DNA of 64,000 nt from CAYRWR01 sp964428015 (GTDB lineage: Bacteria > Spirochaetota > Brevinematia > Brevinematales > CAYRWR01), in the NCBI GenBank assembly GCA_964428015.1, contig CAYRWR010000004.1, forward strand, positions 1-64,000. Reading direction: 5' to 3'. Below the pieces are notes generated by a model. The model was not told where the DNA came from. It worked only from the letters and a program-made list of their open reading frames with translations, and made no database searches. Numbering within the stretch: the first letter of the stretch is position 1; each line of letters begins with the position of its first letter. The translations under genes and the position numbers were made by a program. Below are positions 8,525-16,619 of the stretch, piece by piece.

Positions 8525-10215
8525 ATTCCCTTCCAATCCGCAGGACATTTATAGTTCTTAGTCCTGTCTATAAATACTTCCACTAAAGGTAAACTGCATT
8601 TTTTAAAATGTTCCAATGCTTTAGGCCACTGTCCTTTGTAATATAATTCCAGACCTGTACTGAATTCCTGCAACTCTGCAGCAACCTGACTGGAATAATT
8701 TTCATCCAAAATAGGCCAGAAGATCCTCTTACCAATTGTCTTTCCTTTGACCTGTACCTGATCTATCTCGATAAAATGCAGACCGCTATTGGGGTCATTT
8801 TCCTGAATATCATCCTTAATGTATTCCGAAACAATTACCGGTACCTTGTAAATACGGGTCAAACCTTCTAGACGGGAAGCTGAATTTACATTGTCCCCTA
8901 TCACTGTATTGGTCATACGTTCATTGGATCCTATATTTCCGTAGAAGACATATCCGCCGTCGATACCTACTCCTATTTCCAGAAGGACGGCTTTGTAAAT
9001 CTTTTCTTCCGCTTCGGTTAACGCGCCTCTCTTCTGGATAATCTGTTCCCGGATTTCATGCATCCTGGTACGCAGGGATCGAGCCACGTCCTGCAGAGCA
9101 TAAGCACTACGAACTGCCTGCATACTTTTATGCTTATCTCCTTTATCTTCCAGAGCCCCATATACCGCCAGAAGAGCATCTCCTATGATGGAACCGATAA
9201 TGCCGTCTTCATGTAGAATCTCTCTGATAGCCTGGTCATAGTGCAGATTGAGCAGTTTGATGATATCATTACCCAGGGTCTCTGTCATATAGGTAAAACC
9301 TTTAATATCCGAAAACAGCATAGTCAGCAGTTTTCTGGAGCCTTCCAGTTTGATCTCTCTTTCACGGTAAGCTTTGATTGCCGTATCACGGTTTACAAAT
9401 TTCCGGAAAATCTGCAACAGGTTGTTGATAGAACTGGACAGTGAGTTAAAAGCTAAGCCCATAAAGGTAACATCATCATTGGCAGAACCAGTCATTTCTA
9501 TCAGGTCCAGCTGCTGGTTTTCACTCATGCTCATGATGCGATGAGTGATAATACCCACGAATCTCAGAATATAGCGCAGCATGATCATACCCACAATAGC
9601 CATTAAACCAGTGACTATCAGGATGATCAGGGTAATCTCCCAGAATATCTTCCGGGATTCCTGATAAAACTCATTGAGTTCTTCTCCGCGGATTAGGAAG
9701 GAATTCCACTCCGGGTTATATTTATATATAGCCAGGTATTTTTCCCGGTTATATACCATTTCAATCACTCCCTCCTGGATACCATTCTTGAGATTCTGAT
9801 TCATCAGAGCCAGATTTTTCTGGTCGGTAAAGGCGGGCTGAGCAGGAAGTTTGGATGCCTGGAATAAAAAAGCTCCATTGGTCTGGACACCGAGTGCCAC
9901 GGATTTTTTGTTTTTTAATTCATTCAGTGCCTGCCGAGAAAGATTGGAAAGAGAGCTCTGCATTTCCAGAGTATATTTGTAGATTTCATACCGGTTTTTG
10001 GCATTACTGTACAGGCTTTTCAAATCTTTTACCAGAGACTGACGGGTCATCTTGATCAATTCAGCCCGGTTAAACATTAGATTTATATAGTTCGTGGATA
10101 TGTTTGAGATAAGAATAAAAAGAGTAAATGTAACGGCAATCTTTAAAGTAACCGGTATGACACGTGTGTCCCCGATCTTCCGGCCAAAGATGGCTTCCCA
10201 CATTTTTTTAAACAT
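8503..10215 (-). CDS. Membrane-bound class III adenylate/guanylate cyclase
   Basis: 570 residues. The first transmembrane segment is at about 21-40, then an extracytoplasmic sensor region to about 175, a second segment at about 185-210 and a HAMP-like linker. The C-terminal class III cyclase domain shows FSDIKGFT (first metal aspartate), GDALLAVYG (second metal aspartate) and GNIGSNERMTNTVIGDNVNSASRLEG-type core (residues N and R of the transition state). It likely makes cAMP or cGMP in response to an external signal. A longer reading from TTG at 10254 is rejected because it would overlap the promoter at 10243-10270. First gene of a three-gene overlapping operon. Confidence 0.9.
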   Translation of the reverse strand: MFKKMWEAIFGRKIGDTRVIPVTLKIAVTFTLFILISNISTNYINLMFNRAELIKMTRQSLVKDLKSLYSNAKNRYEIYKYTLEMQSSLSNLSRQALNELKNKKSVALGVQTNGAFLFQASKLPAQPAFTDQKNLALMNQNLKNGIQEGVIEMVYNREKYLAIYKYNPEWNSFLIRGEELNEFYQESRKIFWEITLIILIVTGLMAIVGMIMLRYILRFVGIITHRIMSMSENQQLDLIEMTGSANDDVTFMGLAFNSLSSSINNLLQIFRKFVNRDTAIKAYREREIKLEGSRKLLTMLFSDIKGFTYMTETLGNDIIKLLNLHYDQAIREILHEDGIIGSIIGDALLAVYGALEDKGDKHKSMQAVRSAYALQDVARSLRTRMHEIREQIIQKRGALTEAEEKIYKAVLLEIGVGIDGGYVFYGNIGSNERMTNTVIGDNVNSASRLEGLTRIYKVPVIVSEYIKDDIQENDPNSGLHFIEIDQVQVKGKTIGKRIFWPILDENYSSQVAAELQEFSTGLELYYKGQWPKALEHFKKCSLPLVEVFIDRTKNYKCPADWKGIWTMQTK

Positions 10216-10242
10216 TTGGCCCCCACCGCTTATACTGAATCT

Positions 10243-10270
10243 ATTATAACCCAAGTTAAAAAAAACACAA
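10243..10270 (-). promoter_or_regulatory. Promoter of the cyclase operon
   Basis: On the minus strand TTGTGT (10265-10270), 16-base spacer, TATAAT (10243-10248), 28 bases upstream of the cyclase ATG. Confidence 0.6.
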
Positions 10271-10330
10271 ATTTTTTAAGGTGTTATTTTTCCCTGTATT
10301 TTGTAGGATTATAAATATCCATATACTGGG

Positions 10331-10359
10331 TTGACAGTTATACTGAGAGAGCACATAAT
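10331..10359 (+). promoter_or_regulatory. Promoter of the aldo/keto reductase gene
   Basis: TTGACA at 10331-10336, 17-base spacer, CATAAT at 10354-10359; the ATG follows 27 bases later. Confidence 0.75.
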
Positions 10360-10386
10360 AACATAAATTTTAAATAAGGATGTTTT

Positions 10387-11304
10387 ATGGATAAGATAGC
10401 CATTGGTAAAAGCGGTCTGCTCTCAGGCAGGCTGATCTATGGATGTATGCGTATTGCCGGGGATACTTCTCCCTCAGATAAAATAAAAGGAAAACAAGCA
10501 ATTCACGCTGCAATCGAGTCCGGCTTTGACCATTTTGATCATGCTGACATCTATGGGCGGGGAGAAAGTGAAAAGCTGTTTGGAGAGTTTCTGCGTGAGG
10601 AACCGGGTCTGCGCGACCGGATTCTCATTACCTCTAAATGCGGAATACGCTTTCAGGATGACCCTCAGCCCGGTTATCCCAAACGCTATGATTTTTCGTA
10701 TCAGCATATACTGGAAAGTGTAGATGGCAGCCTGCAGAGAATGGGAATCGACACACTGGATATCCTGCTGCTGCACCGCCCTGACTTCCTGCTTCAGCCG
10801 GAGGAAGTCGCCAGAGCCTTTTCCCGGTTAAGAGACCAGGGCAAGGTACGAACCTTCGGCGTCAGTAATTTTCGTCCCAGTCAGGTCTCCTTACTCCGGC
10901 ATTATTGTGATATGGATCTCATAGTAAACCAGATCGAAATCAATATCCACAACATCTCCAGTCTGGTGGACGGGACACTGGATCAATGTATGGAAACGGG
11001 TATGACACCTCAGGCCTGGTGTCCTTTGGGTGGAGTGGCCTACCCCGCCTGGGGAAATACACTGCTGCCTGAAGAAGAGGCCCTGATCAGTGAAGAACTG
11101 GAACAGCAGGCTAAACGGTATGGTACGGTCGCTTCGGTAATCGCTTTAGCCTGGCTGCTGCGTCATCCCGCAGGCATCATGCCTCTGATCGGCTCGACCC
11201 GCCCGGAACGGATCAGGGAGTCGACCCAGGCACTGGATTTACAATACAGCCGGGAGGATTGGTACCGTCTGCTGGAAGCCCGATTGGGACATCCTGTACC
11301 CTAA
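10387..11304 (+). CDS. Aldo/keto reductase
   Basis: 305 residues, the usual size of the NADPH-dependent aldo/keto reductase TIM barrel. The catalytic tetrad can be placed at D51, Y56 (in DHADIYG), K84 (TSKCG) and H130 (LLHRPD). The cofactor-binding tail LIGSTRPERI is present near residue 275. Overall it resembles the YdhF subgroup, which reduces aldehydes or ketones in the cytoplasm; the substrate cannot be told. It has its own promoter and is followed by an independent promoter for the next gene, so it is probably monocistronic. Confidence 0.9.
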   Translation: MDKIAIGKSGLLSGRLIYGCMRIAGDTSPSDKIKGKQAIHAAIESGFDHFDHADIYGRGESEKLFGEFLREEPGLRDRILITSKCGIRFQDDPQPGYPKRYDFSYQHILESVDGSLQRMGIDTLDILLLHRPDFLLQPEEVARAFSRLRDQGKVRTFGVSNFRPSQVSLLRHYCDMDLIVNQIEINIHNISSLVDGTLDQCMETGMTPQAWCPLGGVAYPAWGNTLLPEEEALISEELEQQAKRYGTVASVIALAWLLRHPAGIMPLIGSTRPERIRESTQALDLQYSREDWYRLLEARLGHPVP

Positions 11305-11307
11305 TAT

Positions 11308-11336
11308 TTGACAATAGCTTTTACTTCCCTGATAAT
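11308..11336 (+). promoter_or_regulatory. Promoter of the peptide-binding lipoprotein gene
   Basis: TTGACA at 11308-11313, 17-base spacer, GATAAT at 11331-11336. It begins 3 bases after the stop of the aldo/keto reductase. Confidence 0.8.
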
Positions 11337-11365
11337 CATATCTATCTCAAGTACAAGGAGTAAAC

Positions 11366-12991
11366 ATGAAGAAATGGTTTATTTTTATCACCGTGGCAGT
11401 ATTTTTCTGGTCCTGCCAACCTGCTGCTCAGGACACAAAAGACCCGGATACACTTACTGTAATTCTGCCCTCCAATCCTACAACTTTAAATACTGTAGCA
11501 TCTGTAGATGCCTATTCCTCTACTATTCATGATCGAATTTCTGATCCTCTCATTGAGATAGACAAGAATCTAAATATTATTCCCTGTGTAGCCAAAAGCT
11601 GGAAATGGGATGAAGTAAAGGAAAATGGCCGTACTTTGTATGTGCTGACTTTTAAACTTAGAGATGATGTCTTCTGGCATGACGGTGTAAAAATGACCGC
11701 GCAGGACTGGCTTTATACCTATACCGCTATCACTAATGTAAAATCCAAAGCCATGAATAAAAGCGTAAAATTCAAAGGACTGGTGGAATGGGCCAAAGCT
11801 CCTGATGACCTGACTTTTTCTATAGCATATAATAAAAAATTTGCCCCGGCACTGATGAGCTGGGTGGATATGTATGCCCTGCCCCAACATATTTATGGAA
11901 AATTAAACTGGGATGAGTTTCATGCCAGCCCTTACAACCGATTACCTATTGGCAATGGAGCCTACCGGATCAAGTCCTGGGAGACAGCAAAACGTATTGA
12001 GCTGGTACGTAACACTAACTACTGGAGAAAAGCTCCTGGTATTAGTAAAATTGTATACAAGATCATTTCTGATGATAATGTAGCTTTAATTTCATTCCGT
12101 AAAGGAGATCTGGATTACTATGGATTTACCCCTGAGCAATTTCTCCTGGAAGCAAAAAAAGACTACCTCAGTAATGATTATACTATACTAACATACTCCG
12201 TATTTCATACCGGTCAGATAGCCTGGAATTGTGCTCCTGGCCAAATATTTGATGATTATCGGGTGAGACGGGCTATGACATACTCCATCGATCGTGAGGG
12301 ATTAGCTCAAACCCTGTACCATGGACTGGCTACAGTCATCACAGGTCCCAATTATATTAATAGCTGGGCTTATGATAAATCCATTAAACCTTGGCCCTTT
12401 GACCTGGATAAAGCCCGTACACTCCTCAAGGAAGCAGGATGGGTAGATTCAGACGGAGATGGCATACTGGATAAAAACGGGCGGCCTTTCCGTTTTGAAG
12501 TACTTATGGGATCAGGTAGTCCAGAGCTGGAGGCTGTTCTCTTGAACCTGAAAGAAAACCTCTTCAAAATCGGGGTCGATTGTCAGCTGCGGCCTCTGGA
12601 ATGGGGTGCTCTGTCTACCCGTCTACGCAATCATGAATTTGATGCCCTGGTATTTGGCTGGAGCCTGGATTATGACCCTGACCTTTATGATATTTTTGCA
12701 ACAGACTCGATTACCAATGGACTCAACTATGGTTCATTCTCAGATTCTAAATTAGACGAACTTATCCAAAAAGACAGAACCACTTTGGATCAGAAGCAGC
12801 GACAGATCTACCAATACCAGATGCACAGAATCCTGCATGAGCAGCAGCCATATACCCATCTATTCTCACAAAAAGCAATTGTGGCTTTGAAAAAAGACCT
12901 GAAAGGTTGGGAGATAGGGGCAAATGGTTTATTCAAACATTACCCTGGTTTTGACTCACTCTACCGGGAAAAGGGACAAACGAATAAATAA
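11366..12991 (+). CDS. Oligopeptide ABC transporter substrate-binding lipoprotein (SBP family 5)
   Basis: 541 residues. It begins with a lipoprotein signal peptide and lipobox FWSC (C at about 17). The body is a family 5 solute-binding protein (OppA/DppA type): early LTVILPSNPTTLN, the LTFKLRDDVFWHDG block at about residue 95-110, and IGNGAYRIKSWE at about 195-206. It would bind peptides or related solutes outside the inner membrane. No permease or ATPase genes are adjacent, so it works with a transporter encoded elsewhere. Its own promoter and a downstream terminator make it monocistronic. A calcium-loop-like DSDGDGILDKNG lies at about 367-378. Confidence 0.93.
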   Translation: MKKWFIFITVAVFFWSCQPAAQDTKDPDTLTVILPSNPTTLNTVASVDAYSSTIHDRISDPLIEIDKNLNIIPCVAKSWKWDEVKENGRTLYVLTFKLRDDVFWHDGVKMTAQDWLYTYTAITNVKSKAMNKSVKFKGLVEWAKAPDDLTFSIAYNKKFAPALMSWVDMYALPQHIYGKLNWDEFHASPYNRLPIGNGAYRIKSWETAKRIELVRNTNYWRKAPGISKIVYKIISDDNVALISFRKGDLDYYGFTPEQFLLEAKKDYLSNDYTILTYSVFHTGQIAWNCAPGQIFDDYRVRRAMTYSIDREGLAQTLYHGLATVITGPNYINSWAYDKSIKPWPFDLDKARTLLKEAGWVDSDGDGILDKNGRPFRFEVLMGSGSPELEAVLLNLKENLFKIGVDCQLRPLEWGALSTRLRNHEFDALVFGWSLDYDPDLYDIFATDSITNGLNYGSFSDSKLDELIQKDRTTLDQKQRQIYQYQMHRILHEQQPYTHLFSQKAIVALKKDLKGWEIGANGLFKHYPGFDSLYREKGQTNK

Positions 12992-12998
12992 CAGAAAT

Positions 12999-13035
12999 AA
13001 GGGGGTTTTTCTTGACGGAAGACTCCCTTTTTTTT
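12999..13035 (+). terminator. Terminator with wobble pair
   Basis: AAGGGGGT and ACTCCCTT arms (one G-T pair) followed by T8. Confidence 0.65.
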
Positions 13036-13085
13036 AAACTGAGGGGCATTTATTAAGAATATTCCCCCCAATGAAGGAGACAGGA

Positions 13086-14204
13086 ATGACCAAAGCAGAA
13101 TTAAAGAAACTAAAAAAAGAAGAACTACTGGCCCTGGCTAAGGAAAAAGGCCTCAAAGGCATTGCTTCATTAGGTAAAGAAGAATTGATCGAAAAACTGG
13201 CAGGCGCAAAAAAGACTGAATCCAAAAAGACTGAGTCTAAAAAAACAGAAGCAAAAAAAGGCGACACCAAGAAGTCAAAAACTCCGGCAAAAGTTACCAA
13301 GCCAAAATTGAATGATACCAGTGACACTATGAAAGGTGAAAGTAAAAAGTTTGAGATCGAGGATCGACGTGCTTATATGGAGCCCTCTTATGAGCTGGTG
13401 GGTGAAGAAACCTACACCCTGCCCCAGGAGTACGGTGACACTAAACTGACTATTCTGGTACAGGACCCCCACTGGATGCATGCCTATTGGGAACTTAACG
13501 ACAAGAGCCGCAAAAAATACGGCCTGGAAAGAGGCAAGCATCACGAAAAAGTGCTGATCCGGCTTTATAATGTCAGCAATAATAGCTATACCGATATTGA
13601 AGTAACTGAAGAAAACCGCAGCTGGTATTTCAAGGTCCCTGAAGCGGCTAAATCCTATTACGCTGAGATGGGTATCCTGGGCAAAGATGGCAAATTTAAA
13701 GCAATCGTCCGGTCCAATACTGTCACCGTGCCTACCAATAAAGCAGCAGATGTCTATGACGAACAGTGGCAGCTGGCTACAGAAGCCCAGAGAGAAGAAG
13801 TGTTCAAGCGTTCCGGTGGATATGTCATACACAAGCTGGTAGGCAGTCAGAGTATGGCCGAGTGGATGGTCCAGCCTGAATCTATGTCCTCAGCTGGAAG
13901 CGGCGGCAGCGGCAGCGGCGGTGTGGCAGCCAAAAAGCCCCCTCAGGAGAAGAAGAGAAGCTTCTGGGCTGAACTACATACCGAACTCATAGTCTATGGT
14001 GCTACTGAGCCCGATGCTTCCGTCACAGTAGGCGGTGTTCCGGTCAAACTGAGTCCCAACGGTACATTTTCCATACGTTTCTACCTCAAAGACGGTGACC
14101 ACAATGTACCGTTTATTGCAACTTCAAGGGATGAGATAGATACCATAGCTATCACACCTTTTGTATCAAAACATACCGAACGTAAAGAATATAAGAATAA
14201 GTAA
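13086..14204 (+). CDS. DUF4912 domain protein with N-terminal Rho-N/SAP-like domain
   Basis: 372 residues from ATG at 13086, chosen because AAGGAGA lies 5 bases upstream; an ATG 15 bases earlier overlaps that ribosome site. Residues 1-40 (ELKKLKKEELLALAKEKG...) form a Rho-N/SAP-type helical nucleic-acid-binding motif. Residues about 41-75 are lysine-rich repeats of the form KKTES. The centre (about 100-270, with DPHWMHAYWELND) is DUF4912, an immunoglobulin-like domain known from spirochaetes and some Firmicutes. A Gly/Ser linker at about 272-281 leads to a second small beta domain (about 300-355). Function unknown; nucleic-acid or cell-envelope association is possible. Confidence 0.88.
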   Translation: MTKAELKKLKKEELLALAKEKGLKGIASLGKEELIEKLAGAKKTESKKTESKKTEAKKGDTKKSKTPAKVTKPKLNDTSDTMKGESKKFEIEDRRAYMEPSYELVGEETYTLPQEYGDTKLTILVQDPHWMHAYWELNDKSRKKYGLERGKHHEKVLIRLYNVSNNSYTDIEVTEENRSWYFKVPEAAKSYYAEMGILGKDGKFKAIVRSNTVTVPTNKAADVYDEQWQLATEAQREEVFKRSGGYVIHKLVGSQSMAEWMVQPESMSSAGSGGSGSGGVAAKKPPQEKKRSFWAELHTELIVYGATEPDASVTVGGVPVKLSPNGTFSIRFYLKDGDHNVPFIATSRDEIDTIAITPFVSKHTERKEYKNK

Positions 14205-14218
14205 GTTATTTTTTTATG

Positions 14219-14249
14219 AAAAAAACGTCCGCCCGGCGGACGTTTTTTT
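14219..14249 (+). terminator. Rho-independent terminator
   Basis: AAAAAACGTCCGCC and GGCGGACGTTTTTT arms with a CC-centred loop and a T7 tail; strong GC core. Confidence 0.92.
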
Positions 14250-14251
14250 CA

Positions 14252-14280
14252 TTGACAAATTAATAAATCAGGTCTATTAT
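14252..14280 (+). promoter_or_regulatory. Promoter of the yfcE-like/ybeY operon
   Basis: TTGACA at 14252-14257, 17-base spacer, TATTAT at 14275-14280. It shows that the downstream gene cannot start at the GTG at 14283. Confidence 0.85.
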
Positions 14281-14309
14281 AGGTGTATAGAGCTGAAAAA
14301 GGAGAGGCT

Positions 14310-14798
14310 GTGGCCCGGTTATTGATAGTGAGTGATTCTCATGGGAATATTGGAAAAATCGATGATATTCTGCGTAAATATGAAAACAATTACGATTATT
14401 TCATACACCTGGGTGACCGTGTTTATGATATGATTTCCTTTAAAGACAATGTTAAAAACCTGATTGCCATCAAAGGAAATATTGAACTACAAAACCCCCT
14501 TCAGACAGATTTTGGTACACAGGAGACCATACTGGAAATTGAAGGGATGAAGATTTTTATTACCCATGGCAGCCGGTACAGTGTGGAATCTACCCTTGTT
14601 TTTCTAAAAAAACATGCTAAAAAAATTGGCGCTCAGGTTGTCCTGTTTGGTCATACACACATAAAATTTTTGGAATTCGAAGACGGTATCCTTTTATTTA
14701 ACCCCGGAGCTTTGACGGATAACGACTATGGAATTCTGGAGCTGGAAAACGGCGAAGTCACTTCTATCGAACATTCTTATTTATCAGAAAGGTGGTAA
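14310..14798 (+). CDS. YfcE/MJ0936-family metallophosphoesterase
   Basis: 162 residues from GTG at 14310 (AAAGGAGAGG just upstream). The family signature is complete: DSHGN at about 9-13, GD at about 43-44, GNIE at about 66-69, THGSR at about 95, GHTH at about 120-123. These bind two metal ions. Members hydrolyse phosphodiesters (the E. coli YfcE acts on bis-pNPP and phosphodiester model substrates); the natural substrate is uncertain. It is followed 3 bases later by ybeY, so it is probably co-transcribed with RNA maturation functions. Confidence 0.9.
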   Translation: MARLLIVSDSHGNIGKIDDILRKYENNYDYFIHLGDRVYDMISFKDNVKNLIAIKGNIELQNPLQTDFGTQETILEIEGMKIFITHGSRYSVESTLVFLKKHAKKIGAQVVLFGHTHIKFLEFEDGILLFNPGALTDNDYGILELENGEVTSIEHSYLSERW

Positions 14799-14801
14799 TC
14801 T

Positions 14802-15275
14802 GTGGTCAACATCATGGATTACAGAGAAAACGGAGAAACCCCTGCCTGGCTGGAAGACATTGGAGCACATCTGGATCAGATTCTGGAGGACCTGGAAAAT
14901 GAGGAAGCTGAACTGAATCTGGTCATCTGTGACAATGAATTTATCAAAAATCTCAACCATCAATACAGACACAAAGATTATGCCACTGACGTTCTGTCCT
15001 TTCCCGCTCAGGAGAGTGAAGAAGATGACCTGGACTTTGTGTTGGAACAGGATCCTGGCCTGGGAGATATCATTCTTTCACTGGAAAAAGCGGAAGCACA
15101 AGCACGGGAATACGGAGTTAGTCTGGAAGAAGAAACTGCCCGACTGGCTATACACGGATGTCTTCACTTATTGGGTTATGATCACGAAACATCCGTTGAA
15201 GACGAAAAGATTATGTTCGACATTCAGGATGACTACCTGGAAAGATATTTGGAAAATAAAAAAACCTCCCATTAG
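14802..15275 (+). CDS. ybeY: Endoribonuclease YbeY, rRNA maturation factor
   Basis: 157 residues, normal length. The zinc-binding motif H-G-x-L-H-L-x-G-Y-D-H is present at about residues 109-119 (HGCLHLLGYDH), and the NxxYRxKDxATDVLSFP block at about 47-65. YbeY takes part in 16S rRNA 3'-end maturation and ribosome quality control. Start is GTG at 14802, with AAGGTGG 6 bases upstream. Its stop lies inside the loop of a bidirectional terminator. Confidence 0.95.
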   Translation: MVNIMDYRENGETPAWLEDIGAHLDQILEDLENEEAELNLVICDNEFIKNLNHQYRHKDYATDVLSFPAQESEEDDLDFVLEQDPGLGDIILSLEKAEAQAREYGVSLEEETARLAIHGCLHLLGYDHETSVEDEKIMFDIQDDYLERYLENKKTSH

Positions 15276-15291
15276 AAGGGAGGTTTTTCTT
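15258..15291. terminator. Bidirectional terminator between ybeY and groES
   Basis: AAAAACCTCCC and GGGAGGTTTTT arms around ATTAGAA, which includes the ybeY stop codon TAG. A- and T-runs on both sides allow termination of ybeY (plus) and groES (minus). Confidence 0.88.
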
Positions 15292-15307
15292 TTGCATTTG
15301 GCTTTGG

Positions 15308-15574
15308 TCAGCTGACTACAGCCAGGATGTCGTCAGCAGAGATGAGTAGATGATCAACATCTCCCACTTTGATGGCAGTGCCCGCGTACTTGTCGTAGAT
15401 CACTTCATCACCGACTTTGACCTTGATCTCTTCATCAGTGCCGATAGCAACCACTTTTCCCTGGGTGGTCTTTTCCTGAGATACTGTCTCAGGAATATAG
15501 ATTCCTCCCGCGGTTTTTTCTTCCTGTTCCTTCACTTTGATTAAAACCCGGTTTCCCAAAGGCTTCACGTTCAT
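15308..15574 (-). CDS. groES: Co-chaperonin GroES
   Basis: 88 residues, slightly short of the usual 94-97. It has the family's opening PLGNRVLIK, the mobile-loop region EEKTAGGIYIP at about 18-28, and YDKYAGT near 60-66. It caps the GroEL folding chamber. No groEL is next to it; the neighbours are ybeY and a lipid A acyltransferase. It has its own consensus promoter and terminator, so it is monocistronic. Ribosome site GGAGGT 5 bases before ATG. Confidence 0.96.
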   Translation of the reverse strand: MNVKPLGNRVLIKVKEQEEKTAGGIYIPETVSQEKTTQGKVVAIGTDEEIKVKVGDEVIYDKYAGTAIKVGDVDHLLISADDILAVVS

Positions 15575-15612
15575 CCAGGACCTCCAAGATTCATGTATGA
15601 TTTTTTGTAATT

Positions 15613-15641
15613 AATATACTGATTTTTTTCTGAATCGTCAA
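15613..15641 (-). promoter_or_regulatory. groES promoter
   Basis: Minus strand TTGACG (15636-15641), 17-base spacer, TATATT (15613-15618). No CIRCE-type inverted repeat was seen around it. Confidence 0.8.
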
Positions 15642-15657
15642 ATCCAAATCTGGATTT

Positions 15658-16611
15658 TTACCAGGGGTCTACATCCAGTCCTTCAAAATCTTCCGCTTTG
15701 GTTCTTTCCCAGCGGGGATGCAATAGTGAAAACCACTGTTCAGGATATTGCCGGATATATTCTTCATAGCGGGAGTTTATCCAGGTCATGATTTTCTTGT
15801 GATCTGCTTCAGGATCTCCGCTTTTTTCGAAAATTTTTGGCTCTTCAAACATCATTTTATAGCGTCCGTCAGGCTGCATAATACTCATTGCAATAATCAA
15901 AGGGGCACCATATTTTAAATGCAGTTTGGCGGGACCATCCGCAGTAGCAGCCGTTCTGCCGAAAAAAGGCACAAAAATGGGCTTAAAATAATAAGTCTGG
16001 TCTAATAGCATGGCTATAGTACCTCCCGCCTTGAGATGCCGGGATATCTTAGCCAGATCCGGAATGGAGTTATAAAAACACTTTATCTTTCCCTGTTTTT
16101 CACGGATGCGCCTCAGCCAATCATCTGTATAGGGATTAAACTGCCGGTTTATCACTGCTCCCAGATCCACACCCAGCTTAGCTGGGATACTGCCGAAATA
16201 CTCCCAATTACCCATGTGAGCTGTTACAATAATCGCGCCTTTTCCCAGCTTTAAAGCTTTTTCATAAGACTCATAATTTTCGTAATAAGCATATTTCTCA
16301 TAATTCTTGGGGGTGATAAAACCAATTTTTAAGAATTCAATAGCCCCTCTGACAATAAACTGATAGGTTTTTTTAATCAAGGCGTCCTGTTCCTGTTTAC
16401 TCATGGTGCCTTCACCAAAGATGATTTTCAGGTTTTCATAAGCCCAGTATTTGTTTTTTTTATCAATCCTGAAGATTAGCCGGGCCAGTCCGCGGCCAAT
16501 GGCAAAAGCAATAGGACGGGGCAGATATTTAATGAATATTCCCAGAGGGATGACAATGGCTGCTTCAATAAGATAGCCTATCCTCTGAAGAAAGGTGATT
16601 TTTCTGGCCAT
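15658..16611 (-). CDS. Lipid A biosynthesis acyltransferase, LpxL/HtrB family
   Basis: 317 residues, typical length. The H-x4-D/E-type motif is seen as HMGNWE at about residue 132, with the following GAVINRQFNPY and the LDQTYYFKPIFVPFFG block near 207-222. One hydrophobic segment lies near the N-terminus (about 10-35). The family transfers a secondary acyl chain to lipid A at the inner membrane; in some spirochaetes without canonical LPS the acceptor could be another glycolipid. It follows the 16620-17771 lipoprotein gene by 8 bases, so the two share a promoter. Confidence 0.9.
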   Translation of the reverse strand: MARKITFLQRIGYLIEAAIVIPLGIFIKYLPRPIAFAIGRGLARLIFRIDKKNKYWAYENLKIIFGEGTMSKQEQDALIKKTYQFIVRGAIEFLKIGFITPKNYEKYAYYENYESYEKALKLGKGAIIVTAHMGNWEYFGSIPAKLGVDLGAVINRQFNPYTDDWLRRIREKQGKIKCFYNSIPDLAKISRHLKAGGTIAMLLDQTYYFKPIFVPFFGRTAATADGPAKLHLKYGAPLIIAMSIMQPDGRYKMMFEEPKIFEKSGDPEADHKKIMTWINSRYEEYIRQYPEQWFSLLHPRWERTKAEDFEGLDVDPW

Positions 16612-16619
16612 TCCGTGCT

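Noticed and set aside
8525..8548. Upstream start of the coiled-coil gene
   Set aside because: The ATG at 8548 has no ribosome site, while the one at 8524 has GGAAGGG.
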